DNA of 5,468 bases from Bacteroidales bacterium (GCA_023230265.1 JALNXR010000152.1:1-5468), one strand, 5' to 3'; shown: positions 1 to 5,398, counted from the stretch's first letter. The notes: a model not told the origin generated them from the sequence alone. Made by a program: numbers and translations.

Positions 1-1
1 G

Positions 2-508
2 AGTCTGGGTTTCAGCAGCGGTTTTTCCAAAAAGATCACCATAAACTTAAGTTCTGTTTCAGGTGCCGGAACGACAAAAAGCCTGACAAAAAATAACGGC
101 GGTACTTACAGCAGTACTAACGGCGCTGTTTACAACAATATGAACGGTAACACTTACAATTTAGCAGGCAGCGGGTACAACAACGATAGCTACTACTATT
201 ATACCCAGCATGTTAATTTAAGTATCCGTTCTGTGATAAAGAAAAGGTATACTTTAAGCACCAATGCAAAGTACAACTATCAGTATTATGAAGCTATGCC
301 CGGTTTCAGAAGGGACGAAGTTATATGGAACGCAGAACTCAGACGCAACTTCGGCAAGCAAAACAAACTGGAAGTAGCTGCCAAAATTTTTGACATACTC
401 AATCAGACCAACACCAACCGGATCAGCATTGTAGATAATTATATCCAGACCTCATCCTCCTGGTTCCTGGGAAGATTCTGGACGATAGAGGCAAAGTATA
501 AATTCTAA
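2..508 (+). CDS. Outer-membrane beta-barrel protein (TonB-receptor-like), C-terminal part
   Basis: The reading frame is open from base 2 to the TAA at 506-508, giving the last 168 residues of a gene that starts outside the window. What is seen: alternating polar/hydrophobic strands typical of a transmembrane beta-barrel, a YQYYEAMPGFRRDEVIWNAE-type strand pair, the stretch KIFDILNQTNTNRI, and a final strand ending KYKF with a terminal Phe. In the Bacteroidota outer-membrane beta-barrel family (TonB-dependent-receptor-like, OMP_b-brl_3 type) a 'DxLNQN' turn followed by a last strand ending in aromatic Phe is usual; the end Phe is part of the signal read by the BAM insertion machinery. Residues 31-69 form a loop very rich in Asn, Gly, Ser and Tyr, probably surface exposed. 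The substrate cannot be told because the plug and N-terminus are missing. No hairpin terminator is seen after the stop; the gene runs convergently into the next one after 23 bases. Confidence 0.85.
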   Translation, partial: SLGFSSGFSKKITINLSSVSGAGTTKSLTKNNGGTYSSTNGAVYNNMNGNTYNLAGSGYNNDSYYYYTQHVNLSIRSVIKKRYTLSTNAKYNYQYYEAMPGFRRDEVIWNAELRRNFGKQNKLEVAAKIFDILNQTNTNRISIVDNYIQTSSSWFLGRFWTIEAKYKF

Positions 509-531
509 AGAACTTTTCTACTCTCTCTATT

Positions 532-3051
532 TTAGTCTCTCAATGTATCGTCGTCAATTTTCTGAGCGTCGGCTACGCGATCTTTTAAGCGGCCAAAATT
601 CCAGCGCAGTGAGAATTTTAAGATACGCCCCAGTTGGTCACGCGATGAATCCATACGAAAATTGACTCCGGTTATTTGATTATGTACAGATATGCGAGAC
701 TTAAAAGGGTTTGAAATCTCCACCGAAGCGAATAGTATATTCTTGATAAGTGCCTGGGTATGTGCAAGTCTGAAATTATGATTGTAATAAACCCGGAAGG
801 CCTGGCTTGTTCCCATATTTGAAGATAGCCAATAGCTGAAGGTTGTACTTCCGGTCGGCCACAAACGGCCTGAGAGGTAGACCTCACAGTTGGCACCTCC
901 AATACGGGTGCCATCTACGTTGGGGTTGGGACTATGATAGGATTCCACACTGTAGCCTGCAGTCATTTGGATATTTATAATTTTTATCAGCGAAAGACGA
1001 CTTTTTATATTGATACCGTATTTGTTTCTTTGGCCGATATTTTCGTAGGTTGTCATGCTGATACCGTCAGTGTTTAACGAGGTAACCTGCTCGATAGCAT
1101 GGGTGATTATTTCGTATGAAAAGCCAAGTGTTACCTCATTTTGTGTTCCTGAAAGGAGTCCCTTGCCTGCTCTGTTCGCTTGTTTGCGTGATTCTTCTAT
1201 TCTGCGACTTATTGACAACGAGATACGCCTGAGATGTTCTGGCCTGAGTTCCGGATTGCCGGCAAAAAGATTATTGGGATCGGTATCGGTTATGTATGGA
1301 TCGAGCCGGGCAAATGAAGGGCGCACACTTCTTTCAATATAATTGACAAGTAATATATGTTTTGGTATAAATGTCCCTAAGAACATAAAGGAGGGGTTGA
1401 ATGTAAATTGAGAATAATCGAGCGGACTGCCTGTACTGAGAAAGCCTCCTTTATCGTTTTCGAATTCTAAAGAAAAATTTGCTGTTCCCTGCCACTTCAA
1501 AGAGCGGTAATTATAGCCCGGGATCAAACCGACTACTTGCTGGCGGTAGTCCAGACCGCCTGTAAGCATGGATCCCTCATATTGAGATTGGTTGTAACGG
1601 CGATGGTTGTAGATTGCAGATATGCTCAACCATTGGCCGCAAAATCCGTAAGGATCATTTGCCGGAGATTTAATTTTTATCTTATCAATCCATTGGGTTG
1701 CATGGGTCTGTGAGGCCCGGTCTGCTTGCCAGCTTTGCTGTTCCTCCGGAGAGTCAACAGCCTGCAAACCGTCGAAGATGGTTTGCAGGCGGGAGGTTTG
1801 GTCTCTGTTATCATTATACTGGTAGAGAAATTGTGTAGTTCTGTTTTTGGATTGGTTGATAAAATATTGAAAATCTCCGCTCACTCTGGGAGTCGTGTGG
1901 TCAATGAATTTGGTTTTGATGGTTTGCGTTTGCACAAACGTTTCTTGCCCATTGGCCTCATGACGGATGGTTTGCACTTGGGTATTGGCATTACTCTCAC
2001 CCATGGAGGTTCGAATACCAAAATAGAGATTTTGTCCCCAAAGCTTGGTGCTGCCGCGAAGTGCCAGGTTGTGCCAGAGCCGCTCGTTCCAGGATTCTGA
2101 AGCGGTTTCAAGAGAGGAGACAGTAGCCCCGACGGCATTATACTGCTCTCGCAGCGAATAGCTGTTCAGCCTGGGACTGTTCCCGTAATTAACGCTGTAG
2201 CCAAAACGCAACACTACCTTGTCGCGAATCTTGGAGACCACATCCACGCTGCCTCCGTAGGCATTGCTGGTGGCTGCATCTCCCTTTATTTCGGCTGCGT
2301 AGCCATTGGGCAGAGGGCGGGAAGTAGTTATATTCAGGATATATCCGTCGTTATCGTATTGAGGTGAGCCCGGCGGGATCACCTCGATTTTATCCATGAC
2401 ATCTCCACGAATCAATCTCATAGGGAATTGGGTCCCTGCATTAATCATTTCGTTTCGTTCTCCGTCGATGAGCACTTGCTGGATCTTTACACCGTCATAT
2501 TCGAGTCTCCCATCTGCCGTATTTGAATTTATACGAGGAATTTTATCTATGATCTCGCTCATTTTCTTGCGTTTAGCCTCAGGATCACGGGAGACATCGT
2601 AAACCCAACGATCAAGTACATGAGTCAGAAGAGGCCGTTCTGCGGTTATTACCGCTGCCTCCAAATGGATGGAGGGATTGTCTAAATCGGGATAAAGCCG
2701 TATTGTCCCCAAAGTAGTATCGGCAGCCAATGCTATTGTTAAAGAATCAGTCACATAGCCATCGGCATGGAATACCAGTTTATAGGAACCTGTACGGGGA
2801 GCCTGCCAGGCAATGAAACCGTCGAATTTGGCATAGCTAACTTTAAGCAACTTCCTCTTTCCCTCTTCATAGCTCCACATTGATGCCCAACTAACAGGTT
2901 CCCCTCCCGGAAGGGCAACTACTTTAGCCGATACCAAAATTTTTTCCTGCCGGTCTTGCCCAAAAACCATCAGGGAAAGTAAAGAGAGCAATATCGTGGA
3001 GACACAAGATTTCATAATAGCCTGCAAATGTGATGAAGTATTTTTATGCAT
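532..3051 (-). CDS. Outer-membrane beta-barrel protein with carboxypeptidase-regulatory-like and plug-like domains
   Basis: This complete gene encodes 839 residues from the ATG at 3051. Residues 13-31 (MKSCVSTILLSLLSLMVFG) look like a Sec signal peptide cut near FGQ-D. Residues about 36-120 resemble a carboxypeptidase-regulatory-like beta-sandwich (VSWASMW, GYVTDSLTI). Residues about 133-247 resemble a TonB-receptor plug (AAVITAERPLL, VLIDGERNE, MDKIEVIPPGSPQYDNDGYILNI), and the rest is a long series of barrel strands ending RWNFGRLKD plus a charged tail, as is common in OMP_b-brl_3 proteins. It should sit in the outer membrane; the ligand is unknown and no SusD-like partner is adjacent. The true start may be the ATG at 3015 (827 residues): it gives a compact signal peptide and has GCAGG five bases upstream, while a weak -7-like box (3067-3074) would leave almost no leader for the 3051 start. 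The family call is firm; transport versus another role is open. Confidence 0.88.
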   Translation of the reverse strand: MHKNTSSHLQAIMKSCVSTILLSLLSLMVFGQDRQEKILVSAKVVALPGGEPVSWASMWSYEEGKRKLLKVSYAKFDGFIAWQAPRTGSYKLVFHADGYVTDSLTIALAADTTLGTIRLYPDLDNPSIHLEAAVITAERPLLTHVLDRWVYDVSRDPEAKRKKMSEIIDKIPRINSNTADGRLEYDGVKIQQVLIDGERNEMINAGTQFPMRLIRGDVMDKIEVIPPGSPQYDNDGYILNITTSRPLPNGYAAEIKGDAATSNAYGGSVDVVSKIRDKVVLRFGYSVNYGNSPRLNSYSLREQYNAVGATVSSLETASESWNERLWHNLALRGSTKLWGQNLYFGIRTSMGESNANTQVQTIRHEANGQETFVQTQTIKTKFIDHTTPRVSGDFQYFINQSKNRTTQFLYQYNDNRDQTSRLQTIFDGLQAVDSPEEQQSWQADRASQTHATQWIDKIKIKSPANDPYGFCGQWLSISAIYNHRRYNQSQYEGSMLTGGLDYRQQVVGLIPGYNYRSLKWQGTANFSLEFENDKGGFLSTGSPLDYSQFTFNPSFMFLGTFIPKHILLVNYIERSVRPSFARLDPYITDTDPNNLFAGNPELRPEHLRRISLSISRRIEESRKQANRAGKGLLSGTQNEVTLGFSYEIITHAIEQVTSLNTDGISMTTYENIGQRNKYGINIKSRLSLIKIINIQMTAGYSVESYHSPNPNVDGTRIGGANCEVYLSGRLWPTGSTTFSYWLSSNMGTSQAFRVYYNHNFRLAHTQALIKNILFASVEISNPFKSRISVHNQITGVNFRMDSSRDQLGRILKFSLRWNFGRLKDRVADAQKIDDDTLRD

Positions 3052-3066
3052 TACGATGTAATTCCT

Positions 3067-3103
3067 AAAACATAATATAATCTACCAACGTCTGTCAGAC
3101 AGA
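3067..3103 (-). promoter_or_regulatory. Candidate promoter/operator region of the 839-residue barrel gene
   Basis: Bases 3091-3103 read TCTGTCAGACAGA, a perfect 6+1+6 palindrome. On the minus strand, TATGTTTT (3067-3074) differs by one base from the Bacteroidota -7 box TAnnTTTG. With the 19-base spacing used by the two better promoters in this window, the -33 box would fall at 3094-3097, inside the palindrome, and that site does not read TTTG. This would fit a promoter with a poor -33 box helped or blocked by a dimeric regulator. That reading is inference; the palindrome itself is certain. Confidence 0.25.
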
Positions 3104-3149
3104 TGCGGTATGAACAATTTCTGTGAAGAGACGAAATACTCTGTGTGTT

Positions 3150-3440
3150 TTAGGGGAGGTAAACCAATATAACTGATTGGCTTGGACATTCGTCAACAAT
3201 CTGTTTGCCAATCTCCTCATCTACCACAGCGTTCTCTTTAACCTGCGGATAACCGGTCGGTCCCCATTCGAGAAAATCTGAACCAATCTCGATGCAGTGC
3301 CCACATTGCGAACAGGTATCATAATTAAAACCCATAGTCCAAGTACCCATAATGGATGCAGTGGCTACTAAACTAATTGTTGATAACGCAATTATTGCTA
3401 TTATCAGACGATTGGTGAATAATTTCTTTAACCTTTTCAT
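3150..3440 (-). CDS. Membrane-anchored or exported single-cluster ferredoxin
   Basis: The gene encodes 96 residues. Residues 1-11 are basic (MKRLKKLFTNR) and 12-31 are a hydrophobic helix, so the protein has a signal anchor or an uncleaved-type signal sequence with no clear lipobox. The remainder carries Cys43-x2-Cys46-x2-Cys49 (CSQCGHC) and Cys85-Pro86, the C-x2-C-x2-C...C-P pattern of monocluster [4Fe-4S] ferredoxins, with the usual acidic region between (DFLEW, VDEEIGKQIVDEC). It is therefore likely a low-potential electron carrier. By the positive-inside rule the cluster domain would face the periplasm, which is unusual for a ferredoxin. Its redox partner is not in the window. The start is supported by the basic N-terminus and by a promoter placed about 30 bases upstream. 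The barrel gene follows on the same strand after 98 bases, so read-through is possible. I do not recognise a named gene. Confidence 0.8.
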   Translation of the reverse strand: MKRLKKLFTNRLIIAIIALSTISLVATASIMGTWTMGFNYDTCSQCGHCIEIGSDFLEWGPTGYPQVKENAVVDEEIGKQIVDECPSQSVILVYLP

Positions 3441-3475
3441 GATTTTGATAATAAGTATGTTAAGTCGTATTGCGA

Positions 3476-3506
3476 TAAATATACAATAATTTATTAGATT
3501 TCCAAA
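3476..3506 (-). promoter_or_regulatory. Bacteroidota-type promoter for the ferredoxin gene
   Basis: On the minus strand, TTTG (3503-3506) is followed after exactly 19 bases by TATATTTA (3476-3483), one mismatch from the TAnnTTTG -7 consensus. Transcription would start near 3469, giving a leader of roughly 28 bases before the ATG at 3440. The spacing is identical to that of the tRNA promoter in this window. Confidence 0.5.
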
Positions 3507-3650
3507 AAATGTTCTTAATTGTTCTACTTCTTTCTATTTCCGCATCAAAAGTGCCATTCTAGGTGTCTCTCACCTGTAACCAAAAGGTTTATGTATGATA
3601 TTCTTTGTCACCATTGCGGACTTATTATCAAAATGAGAGATGAATAAATT

Positions 3651-3681
3651 TTTGCAGCCTTTGAAATTTTTATTAGTTTTG
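3651..3681 (+). promoter_or_regulatory. Consensus Bacteroidota promoter for tRNA-Gly
   Basis: TTTG at 3651-3654 and TAGTTTTG at 3674-3681 match the -33 (TTTG) and -7 (TAnnTTTG) boxes of the primary Bacteroidota sigma factor at every fixed position, with 19 bases between them. Transcription should begin near 3687, about 20 bases before the mature tRNA. A second TTTG at 3660-3663 is too close to the -7 box to act with it. Confidence 0.7.
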
Positions 3682-3684
3682 CAG

Positions 3685-3699
3685 TCCCAAATGTTGGGA
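3685..3699 (+). other. Small hairpin at the start of the tRNA leader
   Basis: TCCCAA (3685-3690) and TTGGGA (3694-3699) are perfect inverted repeats around ATG. They sit between the -7 box and the mature tRNA 5' end, at or just after the expected transcription start. The element could be a 5' hairpin on the precursor, removed by RNase P, or a DNA palindrome bound by a regulator. A three-base loop makes a stable RNA hairpin only marginal. Confidence 0.4.
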
Positions 3700-3706
3700 T
3701 GCGAAT

Positions 3707-3779
3707 GCGGAAATAGCTCAGTTGGTAGAGCATAACCTTGCCAAGGTTAGGGTCGCGAGTTCGAGTCTCGTTTTCCGCT
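3707..3779 (+). tRNA. tRNA-Gly (anticodon GCC)
   Basis: A complete cloverleaf can be drawn. The acceptor stem GCGGAAA (3707-3713) pairs fully with TTTCCGC (3772-3778). The D stem is GCTC/GAGC (3716-3719, 3728-3731). The anticodon stem TAACC/GGTTA (3733-3737, 3745-3749) closes the loop TTGCCAA, whose middle GCC (3740-3742) reads GGC and GGU glycine codons. The T stem GCGAG/CTCGT (3755-3759, 3767-3771) closes the loop TTCGAGT. The discriminator base at 3779 is T, as expected for bacterial tRNA-Gly. CCA is not encoded and must be added by nucleotidyltransferase. The gene stands alone between its own promoter and terminator. Confidence 0.97.
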
Positions 3780-3788
3780 CACAAAAAT

Positions 3789-3820
3789 AAAAACTGCCGG
3801 AAGAACCGGCAGTTTTTGTT
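3789..3820 (+). terminator. Intrinsic terminator of the tRNA-Gly unit
   Basis: AAACTGCCGG (3791-3800) and CCGGCAGTTT (3806-3815) form a perfect 10-base-pair stem, extendable by two A-T pairs to 3789-3817, around the loop AAGAA. The 3' side runs into TTTTTGTT. It begins ten bases after the tRNA end, and its core is GC-rich. The A-run on the 5' side could let it work in both directions, but no minus-strand gene ends here. Confidence 0.9.
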
Positions 3821-3821
3821 A

Positions 3822-3831
3822 GGGGGGGGGG
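3822..3831. repeat. Run of ten G
   Basis: Ten consecutive G lie between the tRNA terminator and the large inverted repeat. No open frame I trust crosses the run, so it is not an obvious coding phase switch. Its length may vary between cells or be a sequencing artefact. Confidence 0.9.
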
Positions 3832-3833
3832 AG

Positions 3834-3961
3834 TTCAACGACGAAGATTTTGTCATTGAACTATCAATCTGATGTTTGCAAAACACAAACTTTGCATCCC
3901 GGAAAGTTTGTGTTTTTATGTAGCTGAATATCATGCGAATAACAAAATCTTCATCGTTGAA
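3834..3961. repeat. 128-base two-tier inverted repeat, MITE-like
   Basis: The ends are 20-base inverted repeats: TTCAACGACGAAGATTTTGT (3834-3853) against the reverse complement of 3942-3961, with one mismatch (C versus T at the ninth position). A perfect 14-base inner inverted repeat (3880-3893 and 3903-3916) is centred within half a base of the outer one, so the whole stretch folds as one long hairpin with a loose middle. The 25-26 bases between the tiers show only weak complementarity. The size and terminal inverted repeats fit a miniature inverted-repeat transposable element or a REP-like unit; no target-site duplication is visible, and no transposase is nearby. A structured RNA or protein-binding cruciform is the alternative. 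Confidence 0.6.
3880..3916. repeat. Inner perfect 14-base inverted repeat
   Basis: AAAACACAAACTTT (3880-3893) is exactly complementary to AAAGTTTGTGTTTT (3903-3916) around the nine-base loop GCATCCCGG. It ends in T-rich sequence on both strands, so it might act as a weak two-way terminator, but the stem is AT-rich. It forms the top tier of the 128-base hairpin. Confidence 0.7.
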
Positions 3962-4083
3962 TATTTTTACTTATCTTCGCGCCGGGAACAACCGGAGTTC
4001 ATCCTGATCTTTATCTCCTTTGTGTCATTCACGGCTCTGCTGTGTGTTTTCCTGAGTTGAAACCGACCTTTTACAGCTTCTTT

Positions 4084-4096
4084 GTTTCTGAGAAAC
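4084..4096. repeat. 13-base palindrome
   Basis: GTTTCTGAGAAAC is a perfect 6+1+6 inverted repeat centred on G4090. It could be a half-helix-spaced operator for a small dimeric regulator; by chance alone such a palindrome is not very rare in AT-rich DNA. Confidence 0.3.
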
Positions 4097-4112
4097 CGGA
4101 GTGGTTGCTGCG

Positions 4113-4146
4113 TACAAACATATCGCGACATTCACTACAAACATAT
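4113..4146. repeat. Pair of 11-base direct repeats 23 bases apart
   Basis: TACAAACATAT occurs at 4113-4123 and again at 4136-4146, both on the + strand, with a start-to-start distance of 23 bases (about two helical turns). It may be a paired binding site upstream of the oxidoreductase gene, or a chance repeat in AT-rich sequence. Confidence 0.35.
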
Positions 4147-4217
4147 ATGCGCTTAAATAAGACAACTTTTTGTGTGCCGATGGAAATCATTAAATGCAAA
4201 CAGGACTCTTTCATGCG

Positions 4218-4274
4218 GGTTGAACTCTTTAAGACAGGTTGAACTCTTTAAGACAGGTTGAACTCTTTAAGACA
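4218..4274. repeat. Three perfect 19-base tandem repeats
   Basis: The unit GGTTGAACTCTTTAAGACA occurs three times without a mismatch or spacer (4218-4236, 4237-4255, 4256-4274). A partial, decayed match (GGACTCTTTCATG) precedes it at 4203-4215. The array ends 47 bases before the ATG at 4322, so it probably lies in or next to the promoter or the leader of that gene. Each unit holds CTTTAAG, a short near-palindrome. Identity of all three copies points to recent slippage or selection for repeated binding sites. It is not CRISPR, since there are no spacers. Confidence 0.9.
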
Positions 4275-4321
4275 GATACAGCACCTGTGCTACGGAGTGT
4301 ATTATAAATAAAATTTAAAAC

Positions 4322-5398
4322 ATGAAATCATTTTTTATTGGGAATTTCGAAATTAAACTACCGATAATTCAAGGGGGAATGGGAGTTGGCATATCATTGA
4401 ACAACCTTGCCTCAGCAGTCGCCAATGAGGGAGGAATCGGAGTTATTTCTTCTGCAGGGATCGGATTGCTGTACCCTGAATATAAAGGTAATTATCAACA
4501 AAAGAGCATTTGGGGCTTAAAGGAGGAGATCCGCAAAGCCCGCGAAAAAACCTTGGGAGTTATTGGAGTCAACATCATGGTCGCCATATCGAATTTTGCC
4601 GATATGGTTAGAACATCAATCGAAGAGGGGGTTGATGTAATTTTCTCCGGAGCCGGGCTACCGATGGACCTTCCATCGTACCTGAAACCCGGCAGTAAAA
4701 CACTGCTGGTGCCGATAGTTTCGTCTTCGCGTGCTGCAAAGCTGATTTGCGACAGATGGAATTCAAACTACAACTATCTGCCTGATGCAATTGTGGTTGA
4801 AGGACCTAAAGCCGGAGGACATCTCGGGTTCAAAGCCGATCAGATAGAGGATGAAAACTATTCACTTGAAAATCTTATCCCCGGTGTGGTATCAGTTGCT
4901 GAAAGCTACAGGGGTGAAAAGCGCATACCTGTTATTGCAGCAGGCGGTATAACGACAGGAGAGGATATTGCCAGATTTATGGATCTTGGTGCATCGGCAG
5001 TGCAGATGGGTTCTATCTTTGTCCCGACTGACGAGTGCGATTGCTCCATGGAGTTCAAAAAGGTCTACATAAAATCTTCACGGAAAGACATCCGCATTAT
5101 TAAGAGTCCGGTAGGCCTTCCGGGTCGTGCCTTTGACGGAGAGTTTTTGCAGAATGTGTCTGAGGGAAAAGAGGTTCCCCGCAACTGTCCCTACCACTGC
5201 ATAAAGACCTGCGACTATACAAGGAGTCCATACTGTATAATCAAAGCACTTTATAACGCAGCAAAAGGGAATATGAAAAAAGGTTATGCATTTGCCGGAT
5301 CAAATGCTTATCTTGCAGAGAAAATAAGCAGTGTAAAGGAGGTAATTGAAAAGCTGAAGGCCGACTTTCTTCTTTCCAAAGCGGCAATTCAAGGATAA
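4322..5398 (+). CDS. Nitronate monooxygenase / FabK-like flavin oxidoreductase
   Basis: The gene encodes 358 residues of the nitronate monooxygenase/2-nitropropane dioxygenase family, a flavin-binding TIM barrel expected in the cytoplasm. What is seen: IIQGGMGVGIS (15-25) at the first strand, GVNIMVA (82-88), GPKAGGHLGF (161-170) with His167 at the position of the family's conserved active-site histidine, the flavin phosphate loops IPVIAAGGI (202-210) and GASAVQMGSIF (223-233), and GYAFAGSNAY (321-330). Family members either oxidise toxic nitronates with FMN and oxygen or act as enoyl-ACP reductase II (FabK); sequence alone does not decide. FabK proteins are usually shorter, about 310-320 residues. 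Cys289, 293, 297 and 305 form a C-x3-C-x3-C-x7-C cluster that could hold a metal or Fe-S centre. The ATG follows an A/T-rich leader without Shine-Dalgarno, as is normal in Bacteroidota; the frame is complete and nothing adjacent is clearly in an operon with it. Confidence 0.88.
   Translation: MKSFFIGNFEIKLPIIQGGMGVGISLNNLASAVANEGGIGVISSAGIGLLYPEYKGNYQQKSIWGLKEEIRKAREKTLGVIGVNIMVAISNFADMVRTSIEEGVDVIFSGAGLPMDLPSYLKPGSKTLLVPIVSSSRAAKLICDRWNSNYNYLPDAIVVEGPKAGGHLGFKADQIEDENYSLENLIPGVVSVAESYRGEKRIPVIAAGGITTGEDIARFMDLGASAVQMGSIFVPTDECDCSMEFKKVYIKSSRKDIRIIKSPVGLPGRAFDGEFLQNVSEGKEVPRNCPYHCIKTCDYTRSPYCIIKALYNAAKGNMKKGYAFAGSNAYLAEKISSVKEVIEKLKADFLLSKAAIQG

Larger units (their letters stand above)
3962..4217. 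other. Intergenic region without a supported gene
   Basis: Open frames of 62 and 66 codons begin at 3872 and 4042. The first starts inside the inverted repeat, and the second runs into the tandem repeats. Neither translation looks like a folded protein or a recognised family, so I do not call them. The stretch holds a direct repeat pair, a short palindrome, and a second pair of AACCGGAGT (3990-3998 and 4094-4102). I see no convincing Bacteroidota promoter here for the downstream gene: TTTG at 4169-4172 is followed at the right distance only by TAAATGCA, a poor -7 match. Confidence 0.5.

Noticed and set aside
532..3051. SusC-type member of a polysaccharide utilisation locus
   Set aside because: There is no SusD-like lipoprotein or glycan enzyme beside it, and at about 830 residues with this plug it fits the smaller OMP_b-brl_3 type better than SusC, which usually exceeds 950 residues.
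3561..3589. Two small tandem hairpins (AGGTG/CACCT and AACC/GGTT) between the ferredoxin and tRNA genes
   Set aside because: The stems are only four to five pairs, with no T-run and no gene ending there. They are within chance expectation.
3707..3779. tRNA-Gly as an integration site (attachment site) for a genomic island
   Set aside because: I see no second copy of the tRNA 3' end and no integrase in the window. The tRNA is followed directly by its own terminator.
3957..3981. Outward promoter at the right end of the inverted repeat (TTG ... TATCTTCG)
   Set aside because: The -7-like box TATCTTCG has a mismatch, and it lies only about 12 bases from the TTG, against the 19 seen in the two good promoters of this window.
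3872..4242. Two overlapping small open frames of 62 and 66 codons as possible genes
   Set aside because: One begins inside the inverted repeat and the other runs through the tandem repeats. There are no recognisable motifs and no convincing promoter or ribosome site. The hydrophobic end of the first is within reach of chance for T-rich DNA.
4218..4274. CRISPR array
   Set aside because: The copies are directly adjacent with no spacers, the unit is only 19 bases, and no cas gene is present.
4275..4321. Riboswitch or attenuator in the leader of the oxidoreductase gene
   Set aside because: Only a five-pair AGCAC/GTGCT palindrome (4280-4291) is visible, with no known aptamer core and no terminator-like stem with a T-run.
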